Part shown: positions 6,408 through 13,730 of the stretch, in pieces
How the letters are laid out: each line of letters starts with the position of its first letter
Position numbering within the stretch: the stretch's first letter is position 1
NCBI GenBank assembly: GCA_927798255.1
Contig: CAKMMH010000004.1
Location: 1 to 23,275, forward strand
Reading direction: 5' to 3'
Source of the DNA: an uncultured bacterium
Lineage (GTDB): Bacteria > Bdellovibrionota_C > UBA2361 > CAKMMH01
Length of the DNA: 23,275 nucleotides
Made by a program: the position numbers and the translations under genes
Notes under the pieces: generated by a model
Databases searched by the model: none
The model's input: only the letters and a program-made list of their open reading frames with translations
What the model was told of the DNA's origin: nothing

Positions 6408-8318
6408 ATGACAATAGGACGTGTCAGTTTATCAAAAGTTATAAATAAAGATTTTGTAACAACCATTCAAAAGATGTCTGTAAAATCCACGTCTGCAACT
6501 TCATCAGCTAGTTCATCGACAGATTGGAGCTCAACTTTACAAAGTGGGGCTAGAATTTATGCAAATTCTGTTTCTTCATTAAATTCGCTTATAAGTTATT
6601 TAAATGTTTCAAAAGATACACTAAATGGATTATTAGATTTAACTGATGGAATGCTCGAGCTTGCGCAAAGAGCAAAGAAAACATCTCTTGGTGCTCAATC
6701 AAGAAGAAAATTAGATTTTAAATATAAAGATTTAGTTAATGATTTTAAAGCAATAATTGATAAAGCAAGTAAATCAGAAAGAAATTTTTTAACTAAAGAT
6801 GGATTAAGTAAATTATTTTCTATTATAGGTCTTAATACTCAAACTAGCTCAACTATAGCAGAAGTATTTAATGAATTTTTATTTGAAGGTGATGATAAAA
6901 TATTAGCAAGTAAGGATATAAAACCAACGAAACAACCTATTATTCCAAGAAAAGTATATGGAAACGTTGTTACTTCAGAAACTTCAAGTTACATGACAAA
7001 AAAAGTAACAAACAATGAAGAACTAATGATCTCTGGTTTAACTGGTTCAGTATCAAGTTTATCAAGTGTTACTAATGAAGTTCAAAATGGTAATAAAGTC
7101 GTATCATATATAAATAATGTTACTGGTGAAAAAATTACACGAGGAAATGATGGCTATCAGTACGTATTAAAAGATGTTGATGCAGCTACTGGATTTTCTG
7201 TTGTTAGTAAATATGAAGGTGACCCCGATTTTGCTACTTTATTTTTAACTGATAATAGAGGAGATATTATAAAACAATTAACCATAGAAGAACTTAATTA
7301 TACAGATGTAAAAATTTCAAAAGACTTTAAAACATTAGTCGCAGCAAGTCTATCAGAAGATCACGTAGAAAAAATTCAAAAAATAACTTTTAATGATAAT
7401 GATGATAGTTCTCTTGTTCAAGAAATTGCAAGAAAAGATGAATTTGATCATGTGAGCTTCTCAAATATTCAAATAAGTCGTGATGGAAGCTATATTGCAT
7501 ATAGAGATAGTGAAGAAAATCAAAATTATTTTTTAAATAGTGAAAATCTTAGCGTTGACTCAAGTTTTTTAGCTAATAGTGATATTACAAAATTTGGTTT
7601 TATAGATAATAATAAATTAGCTGTATACGACGGAAATAATATTTCTACATATGAATATAATTCAAATTCATTTAATACATTAATTGAAAATGTAAATATT
7701 GATAAATTTGTTACTATGAACGAACCTTATAATAATTTATCATACATAGCATATTCAAGTATGAATGATTATAGTGTAAATGTAATAAATACAAATGGAG
7801 TACTTATAACATCTAATCAAGGAGACGAAGGAAACGATATAGTAAATCTTTCATTAGCATATAATAAATCACATGTAATCGAACTTGGTATCTTTGGAAA
7901 ATTCAATGGCGCAACTTCAGAAAATGAACTTTATAGGGTAAATGGTGAAAATTCAACTAAACAAGCAAGCTCATCAGCAGCGTTAACAAAAGTATTTGAT
8001 AGTAGTTTAAATTTAAAAACTGCAGTTGGAGCTTATAGAGTTGAAAATGCACTTAAAGCGTTAAAAGAACAAATTCAAACCAATATTAGTACAATGGATA
8101 AAATGTATGATGTAATTGGTGAGAATTTGGACTTAGTTAGAGCGACAGGATACGCACTTTTAGATTTATCACAAGAATCTTTAACTTCATTAGAAGCAGA
8201 TGATATAGCTAAAAAGTTAAGGCATGAAATTACGAAAAACGCTTCTAAGGCATTAGCACAAGCAGAAAACTTAGAACCACTTGCAATCGCTGCTATGATG
8301 TTAAATGATGAGATATAA
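6408..8318 (+). CDS. Flagellin-like protein with beta-propeller-like central domain
   Basis: A 636-residue protein. The region about 50-130 ('LNVSKDTLNGLLDLTDGM', 'LELAQRAKKTSLGAQSRR', 'FKAIIDKASKSERNFL') resembles the N-terminal D1 helices of flagellin or FlgL. The last 115 residues ('YRVENALKALKEQIQTNIST', 'LVRATGYALLDLSQESL', 'ASKALAQAENLEPLAIAAMM') resemble the C-terminal D1/D0 coiled coil that packs the filament core. The extreme N-terminus lacks the classical 'IN(T)N..A' D0 start. Between the two, about residues 245-515, lie roughly six blade-like units with TolB/WD40-type strands such as 'ISKDFKTLVAAS', 'ISRDGSYIAYRD', 'DNNKLAVYDGN' and 'NLSYIAYSS'. That domain is where flagellins carry their variable surface domain. 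A sigma-28 promoter and AGGAG site precede the gene. It is probably a filament or hook-filament-junction protein displaying a propeller on the surface. Flagellin kinship is inferred from pattern and promoter. Confidence 0.72.
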   Translation: MTIGRVSLSKVINKDFVTTIQKMSVKSTSATSSASSSTDWSSTLQSGARIYANSVSSLNSLISYLNVSKDTLNGLLDLTDGMLELAQRAKKTSLGAQSRRKLDFKYKDLVNDFKAIIDKASKSERNFLTKDGLSKLFSIIGLNTQTSSTIAEVFNEFLFEGDDKILASKDIKPTKQPIIPRKVYGNVVTSETSSYMTKKVTNNEELMISGLTGSVSSLSSVTNEVQNGNKVVSYINNVTGEKITRGNDGYQYVLKDVDAATGFSVVSKYEGDPDFATLFLTDNRGDIIKQLTIEELNYTDVKISKDFKTLVAASLSEDHVEKIQKITFNDNDDSSLVQEIARKDEFDHVSFSNIQISRDGSYIAYRDSEENQNYFLNSENLSVDSSFLANSDITKFGFIDNNKLAVYDGNNISTYEYNSNSFNTLIENVNIDKFVTMNEPYNNLSYIAYSSMNDYSVNVINTNGVLITSNQGDEGNDIVNLSLAYNKSHVIELGIFGKFNGATSENELYRVNGENSTKQASSSAALTKVFDSSLNLKTAVGAYRVENALKALKEQIQTNISTMDKMYDVIGENLDLVRATGYALLDLSQESLTSLEADDIAKKLRHEITKNASKALAQAENLEPLAIAAMMLNDEI

Positions 8319-8416
8319 TTAATATATATCCTAAAAATCAGTAATTTTTACTTCCATAATATAAATATTTTGTTACAATAGTAGTATAAGAGTTAGCTAG
8401 TATTTATGATTATAAA

Positions 8417-8665
8417 GTGAATTCAGGTAAAGACAAAAAAGATGCCAATTTAAAAATAGATGAGCAAGTAGTAACAAAGCCAATATGTGATTTACTTTCC
8501 AACATTGATGTCGAGTGGCGTTCAGTTATAACTCTAAGATATGGTCTAAATGGCGAGCCACCAAAATCACCTAGTGAAGTTGCAGAAATATTAGGAACTA
8601 CTGTAGAAGCAATAAACTCTCTAGAAGTTAATGCCTTAAGATATTTTTATACTAAGAAAAGCTAA
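8417..8665 (+). CDS. Standalone sigma-70 region 4-like DNA-binding protein
   Basis: An 82-residue protein whose residues about 24-78 match region 4 of primary sigma factors: 'VITLRYGLNGEPPKSPSEVA' parallels the usual 'VLxLRYGLxGxxPxTLEEVG', followed by the recognition-helix segment 'EILGTTVEAINSLEVNALRY'. Regions 2 and 3 are absent. The usual 'SRERVRQIE' of the recognition helix is replaced by 'TVEAINSLE', so -35 contacts may be lost. The start is taken as GTG 8417; no ATG is available in frame and no clear ribosome-binding site is seen. A 4-codon frame, ATG at 8406 closed by TGA, overlaps the GTG and could couple translation. It could be a transcriptional modulator, anti-sigma-like decoy or sigma remnant. 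It lies 98 bases after the flagellin-like gene, on the same strand. Confidence 0.6.
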   Translation: MNSGKDKKDANLKIDEQVVTKPICDLLSNIDVEWRSVITLRYGLNGEPPKSPSEVAEILGTTVEAINSLEVNALRYFYTKKS

Positions 8666-8691
8666 AAGAAAGCTAAAATCTTTGACTTATC

Positions 8692-8720
8692 TTGTTGATA
8701 TTTAATAAGAATGCTATAAT
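8692..8720 (+). promoter_or_regulatory. Sigma-70-type promoter with extended -10, upstream of hpt
   Basis: TTGTTG (8692-8697), 17 bases, TATAAT (8715-8720) preceded by the TGn extension at 8712-8714. Transcription would begin near 8727, giving a leader of about 28 bases before the ATG at 8755. The -10 is perfect and the -35 is moderate. Confidence 0.65.
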
Positions 8721-8754
8721 AGGTTAGTTGTATATTTATTTTGGTTATAAATTT

Positions 8755-9297
8755 ATGTTTACGTTACCTAGTGAATTAAAGTTAAAATATGATAAGGATT
8801 ATATTGATGATGTCATTAGTAAAATGGCAGTTGAAATGAATTCATTTTTTACAAATGAGAAATTTTTAAATGAAGAGATCTTAATTCTTGCAGTTTTAAC
8901 TGGAGCTCTTTATTTTGCAGCTGATTTGACAAGAAAATTAAACTTTAATGCTGAAGTCGGTTCTATTAAGGCTTCTTCATATATAAATAATAAGCAAGAA
9001 GGAGATGTGAAGGTTCAAGGAAATGGAGCTAATGTAAAAGATAAAGTGGTCATTCTCTTAGATGATATTTGTGATACTGGGCATACGTTTGAAATACTTT
9101 CAAAAAACATGAAAGAGTTAGGCGCAAAGGAAGTTTACTGTGCTTCATTACTTCTTAAGCAAGAAAATACTTATTTTATTCCAAATTTTTCGGGAATTGT
9201 ATATAAAGGTGATGATTGGTTCGTTGGCTATGGAATGGACGATTCACAAAAATATAGACATCTTCCAAGTGTTTATACAAAAAAGAAGGTATATTAA
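8755..9297 (+). CDS. hpt: Hypoxanthine phosphoribosyltransferase
   Basis: A 180-residue cytoplasmic purine-salvage enzyme that makes IMP (or GMP) from hypoxanthine (or guanine) and PRPP. The PRPP-binding loop is explicit at about 98-111, 'VVILLDDICDTGHT'. The C-terminal 'DDWFVGYGMDDSQKYRHLP' is characteristic of bacterial HPRTs and contributes to base binding. The flexible-loop region is at about 73-77 ('ASSYI'). I start at ATG 8755, which gives the usual length of about 180. An upstream in-frame TTG at 8728 would coincide with the predicted transcription start and is unlikely. The ribosome-binding site is poor. It probably has its own promoter (8692-8720) and may read into the polysaccharide locus 36 bases downstream. 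Confidence 0.9.
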   Translation: MFTLPSELKLKYDKDYIDDVISKMAVEMNSFFTNEKFLNEEILILAVLTGALYFAADLTRKLNFNAEVGSIKASSYINNKQEGDVKVQGNGANVKDKVVILLDDICDTGHTFEILSKNMKELGAKEVYCASLLLKQENTYFIPNFSGIVYKGDDWFVGYGMDDSQKYRHLPSVYTKKKVY

Positions 9298-9333
9298 TTA
9301 ATGTTTTAATGTATTTTATTTAAAGGTTTGATG

Positions 9334-10665
9334 ATGTTACCTAAAGACAATCAAGAAGTTTACAATAAAAAAACTAAATATTCGCTTGATATCCAAAATG
9401 TTACAAAATCATTTTTACGAAAAACGCTTCAAAAAGGTGGTTATACAACGCTAAAATCACTTCTTTTACATCCATTAAAGCATGAAAAAGCTAGCTCTAA
9501 TGATTATATACACGTAATTAAGAATTTAAGTTTACAAATTCCAAGAGGAAAATCTGTAGGAATAATCGGAAGAAATGGAGCGGGAAAATCTACTCTTTTA
9601 AAATTAATATCTGGAATTTATCAGCCGACTTCAGGAACTGTTAAGGTAAATGGTAAGATTGCCGCTCTAATCGAGTTAGGCGCTGGTTTTCATCCAGATT
9701 TTTCAGGAAGAGAAAATATTTATCTTGGCGGTGCGATGCATGGAATGACAAGAGAGGAAATCGATTCAGTATTTGATGATATCGTAAAATTTTCTGAACT
9801 AGAGGAATTTATTGATGCTCCAATTAGAACTTACTCTAGTGGTATGTATATGCGTTTAGGATTTAGTTTAGCAATTCATACAAGTCCTGATATTTTAATA
9901 ATTGATGAGGTACTTGCAGTTGGAGACGCTTCTTTCACGGCAAAATGTAAAGATAAGCTTTTTGATATAAGAAAAAATGGTACTACGCTTTTACTTGTAA
10001 GTCATGATTTAAGTTCTATCGAAGAATGGTGCGATGAGGCAATATGGATTGAAAAGGGAAGTGTTAAAACTAGAGGGGTACCTAAAAAAGTAATTGATGA
10101 ATACCTAGACTTTTTAAATATTAGAGATAGTGAAAAGATAAAAGAAATAAATGATATAGAAAATAACAAAGATTCTAATAAAAATATTGCAAAGAATTTA
10201 TTAAAATCAACTAGTGATGATTCCTTAAAAAATGTTAGTAATGGTAATAATAATGATGAAGATTTATTAGAGCTTTCAAATGTTAAGTGTTTTGATGAGA
10301 ATAATAATGAATGTTATGCGTTTAAAACTAACGATAAACTTATAATTAAATTTGATTATTTATCTAAATGCGAAATTAAAGATGCTATTTTAGAAATTAG
10401 GGTGACAAGAAGTGATGGATTTCTTATTTCTGAAAGTAGTACAAAACTCGAAAATATAAAGGTAAATCTTAAAAAACAAGTCTTTGTTTCATATAAAATA
10501 AATGATTTAAATTTACTTCCTGCAAGATATGTTGTTTCAATTACAGTTAGAAAAAGTGAAAAGGGTTATTATGCATATAAAGACAATGCTATTAATTTTC
10601 TTGTTAGAAGTGGTAGTGTTAAATCTGGTCTTTTATATTTAAAACATGAATGGAGTATTTTGTAA
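9334..10665 (+). CDS. wzt: Polysaccharide ABC exporter ATPase, Wzt type
   Basis: A 443-residue ATPase of the O-antigen or teichoic-acid class of ABC exporters. It has Walker A 'GRNGAGKST' (79-87), signature 'YSSGM' (167-171), Walker B 'ILIIDE' (187-192) and switch His in 'LVSHD' (about 224). 'IELGAGFHPDFSGRENIYLG' is typical of this subfamily. An Asn/Ser/Lys-rich linker (about 265-310) leads to a C-terminal beta-domain (about 310-443) like the Wzt carbohydrate-binding domain, which in known systems reads the terminal modification of the glycan before export. The start is ATG 9334, with AAAGG (9322-9326) 7 bases upstream; ATG 9331 and TTG 9328 are alternatives. The permease follows 32 bases on. 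Confidence 0.9.
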   Translation: MLPKDNQEVYNKKTKYSLDIQNVTKSFLRKTLQKGGYTTLKSLLLHPLKHEKASSNDYIHVIKNLSLQIPRGKSVGIIGRNGAGKSTLLKLISGIYQPTSGTVKVNGKIAALIELGAGFHPDFSGRENIYLGGAMHGMTREEIDSVFDDIVKFSELEEFIDAPIRTYSSGMYMRLGFSLAIHTSPDILIIDEVLAVGDASFTAKCKDKLFDIRKNGTTLLLVSHDLSSIEEWCDEAIWIEKGSVKTRGVPKKVIDEYLDFLNIRDSEKIKEINDIENNKDSNKNIAKNLLKSTSDDSLKNVSNGNNNDEDLLELSNVKCFDENNNECYAFKTNDKLIIKFDYLSKCEIKDAILEIRVTRSDGFLISESSTKLENIKVNLKKQVFVSYKINDLNLLPARYVVSITVRKSEKGYYAYKDNAINFLVRSGSVKSGLLYLKHEWSIL

Positions 10666-10697
10666 GACTTTTTTGTATTTATTTTAGGTAAGTGTTA

Positions 10698-11483
10698 ATG
10701 GGACTTATTAGAAATTTAGAAGATATTAAAAAATATAAAACATTGGTGAATGCTTTAACATTAAGGTATTTGGCAAGTAGGTACCGTGGCTCAATTTTAG
10801 GTTTCTTTTGGACATTTTTAAATCCGTTATTTTTAATGCTTATATATACCGTTGTATTTAAGTATTATATGAGATTTGATGATGTCGATAACTATACAAT
10901 ATTTCTTTTTGTGGGACTTCTTCAATGGATCTGGACATCTAGTGCGCTAATAGAAACATCTACTTCAATTACATCTAGTGCAAATTTTATAACAAAATCA
11001 ATGTTTCCTCCACATATATTACCAACAGTTGCTTCTCTAACCGCGCTTATTAATTTTTTATTATCTCTTCCACTTTTATTTATTTTCATGATATTTTTTA
11101 AAGTTCCTTTTTATTCGACAATTTTATATTTGCCGATTGTAATATTTATACAATTTATTTTTCTATATGCTCTTGGTTTAATACTTTCAATCATGAATGT
11201 ATATTTAAGAGATACTCAACATCTTCTTGGTAATATTTTAAACTTTTTATTTTTCTTATCTCCAATTCTTTATCCAATTGATAAAGTACCTGAGCAATTT
11301 TTATGGACATTAAAGGTTAATCCATTTGCAAGTTTTACATCCACTTACCATAGGTTAATACTTGATGGAAAACTACCAGAAAGCAATTTAGTTTATATGA
11401 TGGTTGGAGTTACTTTGGTAACCCTTATAATTTCAATGTATGTTTATGATAAACATAAAGAACAGGTTGTTGACTTGTTATAA
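10698..11483 (+). CDS. wzm: Polysaccharide ABC exporter permease, Wzm type
   Basis: A 261-residue inner-membrane permease of the ABC-2 family. The N-terminus carries the hallmark 'LTLRYLASRYRGSILGFFW' that precedes the first membrane helix, as in Wzm, KpsM and TagG proteins. About six hydrophobic helices follow, including 'LMLIYTVVFKYYM', 'FLLSLPLLFIFMIFF' and 'FIFLYALGLILSIMNVY', with the conserved 'YLRDTQHLLGNILNFLFFLS' segment before the last pair. It forms a half-channel with the preceding Wzt-type ATPase and moves a lipid-linked glycan to the periplasm. ATG 10698 is preferred: AGG (10686-10688) lies 9 bases upstream; GTG 10692 is in frame but too close. Another 18 bases separate it from the first glycosyltransferase. 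Confidence 0.9.
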   Translation: MGLIRNLEDIKKYKTLVNALTLRYLASRYRGSILGFFWTFLNPLFLMLIYTVVFKYYMRFDDVDNYTIFLFVGLLQWIWTSSALIETSTSITSSANFITKSMFPPHILPTVASLTALINFLLSLPLLFIFMIFFKVPFYSTILYLPIVIFIQFIFLYALGLILSIMNVYLRDTQHLLGNILNFLFFLSPILYPIDKVPEQFLWTLKVNPFASFTSTYHRLILDGKLPESNLVYMMVGVTLVTLIISMYVYDKHKEQVVDLL

Positions 11484-11501
11484 TTTAGGATAAAGTTTTT
11501 T

Positions 11502-12563
11502 ATGAAACAAAAAATTAATCAATTAGTTCATACATTAAGCTATGGTGATGCAATTTCTGGAGAGGTCATCGCTATAAAGAGAATTCTTGAAGAAAATGGT
11601 TATGAAAGTGATATTTATTCTATAAACACTCATCCAAAATATAAAGGACTAACTAAAAATTATAAAGAGCTTTCACAAGATACAAAAGATAAAATTATTT
11701 TACATTATTCACTTGGGTCAGATTTAAATAGAGTGTATGAAAATTTAGATAGCGCACAAAGAGTGCTTATTTATCATAATATTACTCCAGCTAAATTTTT
11801 TGAAGGAGTAAATCCAAGAATCGTTAACGATATTGAAAGTGGTTTTAAAGAGCTTCCTGAGCTTTTAAAAAAGACTGACCTTATAATTTCTGATTCTGAC
11901 TATAATGCAAGTGATATTAAAAAGCTTGGTTTTGACTCAAAGGTACTTCCCTTACTATATGATAATAAAAAATGGAATATAGAGGAAAATCAAGGGATAA
12001 AAAATATTTTAAGAAAAAATGGTACAATAAATATTCTTCATACAGGTCGTCTTGCACCTAATAAGTGTATTGAGGATATCATAAAAAGTTTTTATTTTTT
12101 GCATCATAAAATTGAAAAGAATTCTAAGCTTTATTTGATAGGCATAGATATTGACACAGAGATATATTCTTTTATGCTAAAAGATTTGGTTAATGCATTA
12201 AATTTAAAGGACTCAGTTTATTTTTGTGGTTCAGTTGCTGATAGTGAGCTTAAGGCATTTTATAAAAATTCTCATGTTTATTTATGTATGAGTGAGCATG
12301 AGGGGTTTTGCGTTCCTATATTAGAAGCAATGAATTTTTCACTTCCTGTGGTTTCTTACGAATCAAGTGCATTAAAAGATACTGTAGGAAATGGAGGAAT
12401 TCTTATTAATGAAAAGAAGCATGAGTATATAGGTGAGCTTTTATATAAAGTTGCGACAGATAAAATCATAAGAGAGGAAATGATAACTGCAGGACATAAA
12501 AGAGTAGAAGAGTTTAATGAGGATAATTTTACACGAAATCTTTTAAATTTATTAGGAAAATAA
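11502..12563 (+). CDS. GT4-family glycosyltransferase
   Basis: A 353-residue GT-B-fold, retaining glycosyltransferase. The N-terminal acceptor domain starts at 'NQLVHTLSYGDAISGEV', with the Gly-rich loop expected after the first strand. The C-terminal donor domain begins near 'INILHTGRLAPNKCIEDII' (about 176-194). The E-x7-E donor-site motif is present as E267 and E275 in 'HEGFCVPILEAM'. It is cytoplasmic or membrane-associated and is expected to add a sugar during glycan assembly. It sits between the exporter genes and a second GT4 gene. Sugar specificity cannot be read from the sequence. Confidence 0.87.
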   Translation: MKQKINQLVHTLSYGDAISGEVIAIKRILEENGYESDIYSINTHPKYKGLTKNYKELSQDTKDKIILHYSLGSDLNRVYENLDSAQRVLIYHNITPAKFFEGVNPRIVNDIESGFKELPELLKKTDLIISDSDYNASDIKKLGFDSKVLPLLYDNKKWNIEENQGIKNILRKNGTINILHTGRLAPNKCIEDIIKSFYFLHHKIEKNSKLYLIGIDIDTEIYSFMLKDLVNALNLKDSVYFCGSVADSELKAFYKNSHVYLCMSEHEGFCVPILEAMNFSLPVVSYESSALKDTVGNGGILINEKKHEYIGELLYKVATDKIIREEMITAGHKRVEEFNEDNFTRNLLNLLGK

Positions 12564-12569
12564 TGATAA

Positions 12570-13730
12570 ATGAAAGTAGCATTAGATATTAGCGCGTTAA
12601 ATCCAAATTTTAAAGAACATGCAAAAAGAGGAATCGGGCGTTATGTAAGAGAAATTTATGGATATTTAAAAGAAAATCAAACTAATCTTTCTCTAAACAC
12701 ATTTGATCAAACACTACTCTTAAGTGAAACACAAAAAAATTTAATATCTTATCTTCCATGTGGTCGTCAAAGTGTAAGTCAGCAAATTTTTATTCCCTAT
12801 AAATTAAAAGGTATTGCAAAAAATTCGGATTTTATTCATTTTCCAGCCCACACAGATGTTCCACTTTTTTCGCCACAGCCTTTTGTCGTAACTGTGCTTG
12901 ATTTGATATATTTACTTTTTAAAGATTTGTATGATCAAGGAAATTTAAGAGCTAGGTTCGCAAGAAAACTTGAAATAATGTCTATTAAAAAAGCATCTAT
13001 GATAATTGCAATAAGCGAGGCTACTGCAAATGATGTTAATAGATTATTAGGGATACCTTTTGAAAAAATTCGTGTAACTCATCTTGGAGTCGATAAAACT
13101 TTTTTTAATATTGAAAGAAATCTTGATTATGAACAAAGTTTTAGAAAACAATATAATTTATCAAATGATACAAAATTAATCTTATATGTTGGGGGAATTG
13201 ATCAGAGAAAAAATTATAAGACACTTTTAGAAACTGTAAGAATTTTAAAAGAAAAATATAAAGATAATAATAAGTGCGATTTTAGAATAATAATGGTTGG
13301 AAATATCAGTAAGGATAGGCAGTACCGAATCTTTAAAAATTTAGTAAAAGAAAAAAACATAGAAAATTTAGTTATAGAAACCGGGTATTTAGATGATAAT
13401 AGCTTAAAATTATTATATAAATTTGCAAATCTTTTATTTTTTCCGACATTATATGAGGGATTTGGGTTAACAGTCCTTGAAGCACTTGCAAGCGGACTTC
13501 CTGTAGTTTCATCAAATGCTCCCGCTGTAAAGGAAGTTTCTAAAGATTTTGCATTAACTTGTGACCCTAATGATGCTGAAAAATATGCATATTTCATCGA
13601 TTTATTATTTTTTAATGACTCGCTATGTAAAAAAATGTCAAGTGAAGGTATAATTCATGCAGGGAATTTTTCTTGGTCTGAAACTGCTAGAAAAACAATT
13701 GACGTATACAAAGAAATGTATTCATTATGA
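12570..13730 (+). CDS. GT4-family glycosyltransferase, mannosyltransferase-like
   Basis: A 386-residue GT-B glycosyltransferase. 'RGIGRYVREIYGYL' (20-33) is the Gly-rich loop common in GT4 mannosyl- and rhamnosyltransferases of O-antigen loci. The donor domain begins around 'KLILYVGGIDQRKNYKTLL' (202-220), and the E-x7-E pair is E296 and E304 in 'YEGFGLTVLEAL'. It starts 6 bases after the preceding stop, with AGGA 13 bases upstream, and its stop overlaps the next start as ATGA (13727-13730), so the three genes are tightly coupled. The donor may be GDP-mannose, but that is a family tendency and not a visible feature. Confidence 0.87.
   Translation: MKVALDISALNPNFKEHAKRGIGRYVREIYGYLKENQTNLSLNTFDQTLLLSETQKNLISYLPCGRQSVSQQIFIPYKLKGIAKNSDFIHFPAHTDVPLFSPQPFVVTVLDLIYLLFKDLYDQGNLRARFARKLEIMSIKKASMIIAISEATANDVNRLLGIPFEKIRVTHLGVDKTFFNIERNLDYEQSFRKQYNLSNDTKLILYVGGIDQRKNYKTLLETVRILKEKYKDNNKCDFRIIMVGNISKDRQYRIFKNLVKEKNIENLVIETGYLDDNSLKLLYKFANLLFFPTLYEGFGLTVLEALASGLPVVSSNAPAVKEVSKDFALTCDPNDAEKYAYFIDLLFFNDSLCKKMSSEGIIHAGNFSWSETARKTIDVYKEMYSL

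Noticed and set aside
13214-13597. A 127-codon minus-strand frame inside the second GT4 gene.
   Set aside because: It overlaps the conserved donor domain with the E-x7-E motif and has no ribosome-binding site or family resemblance.
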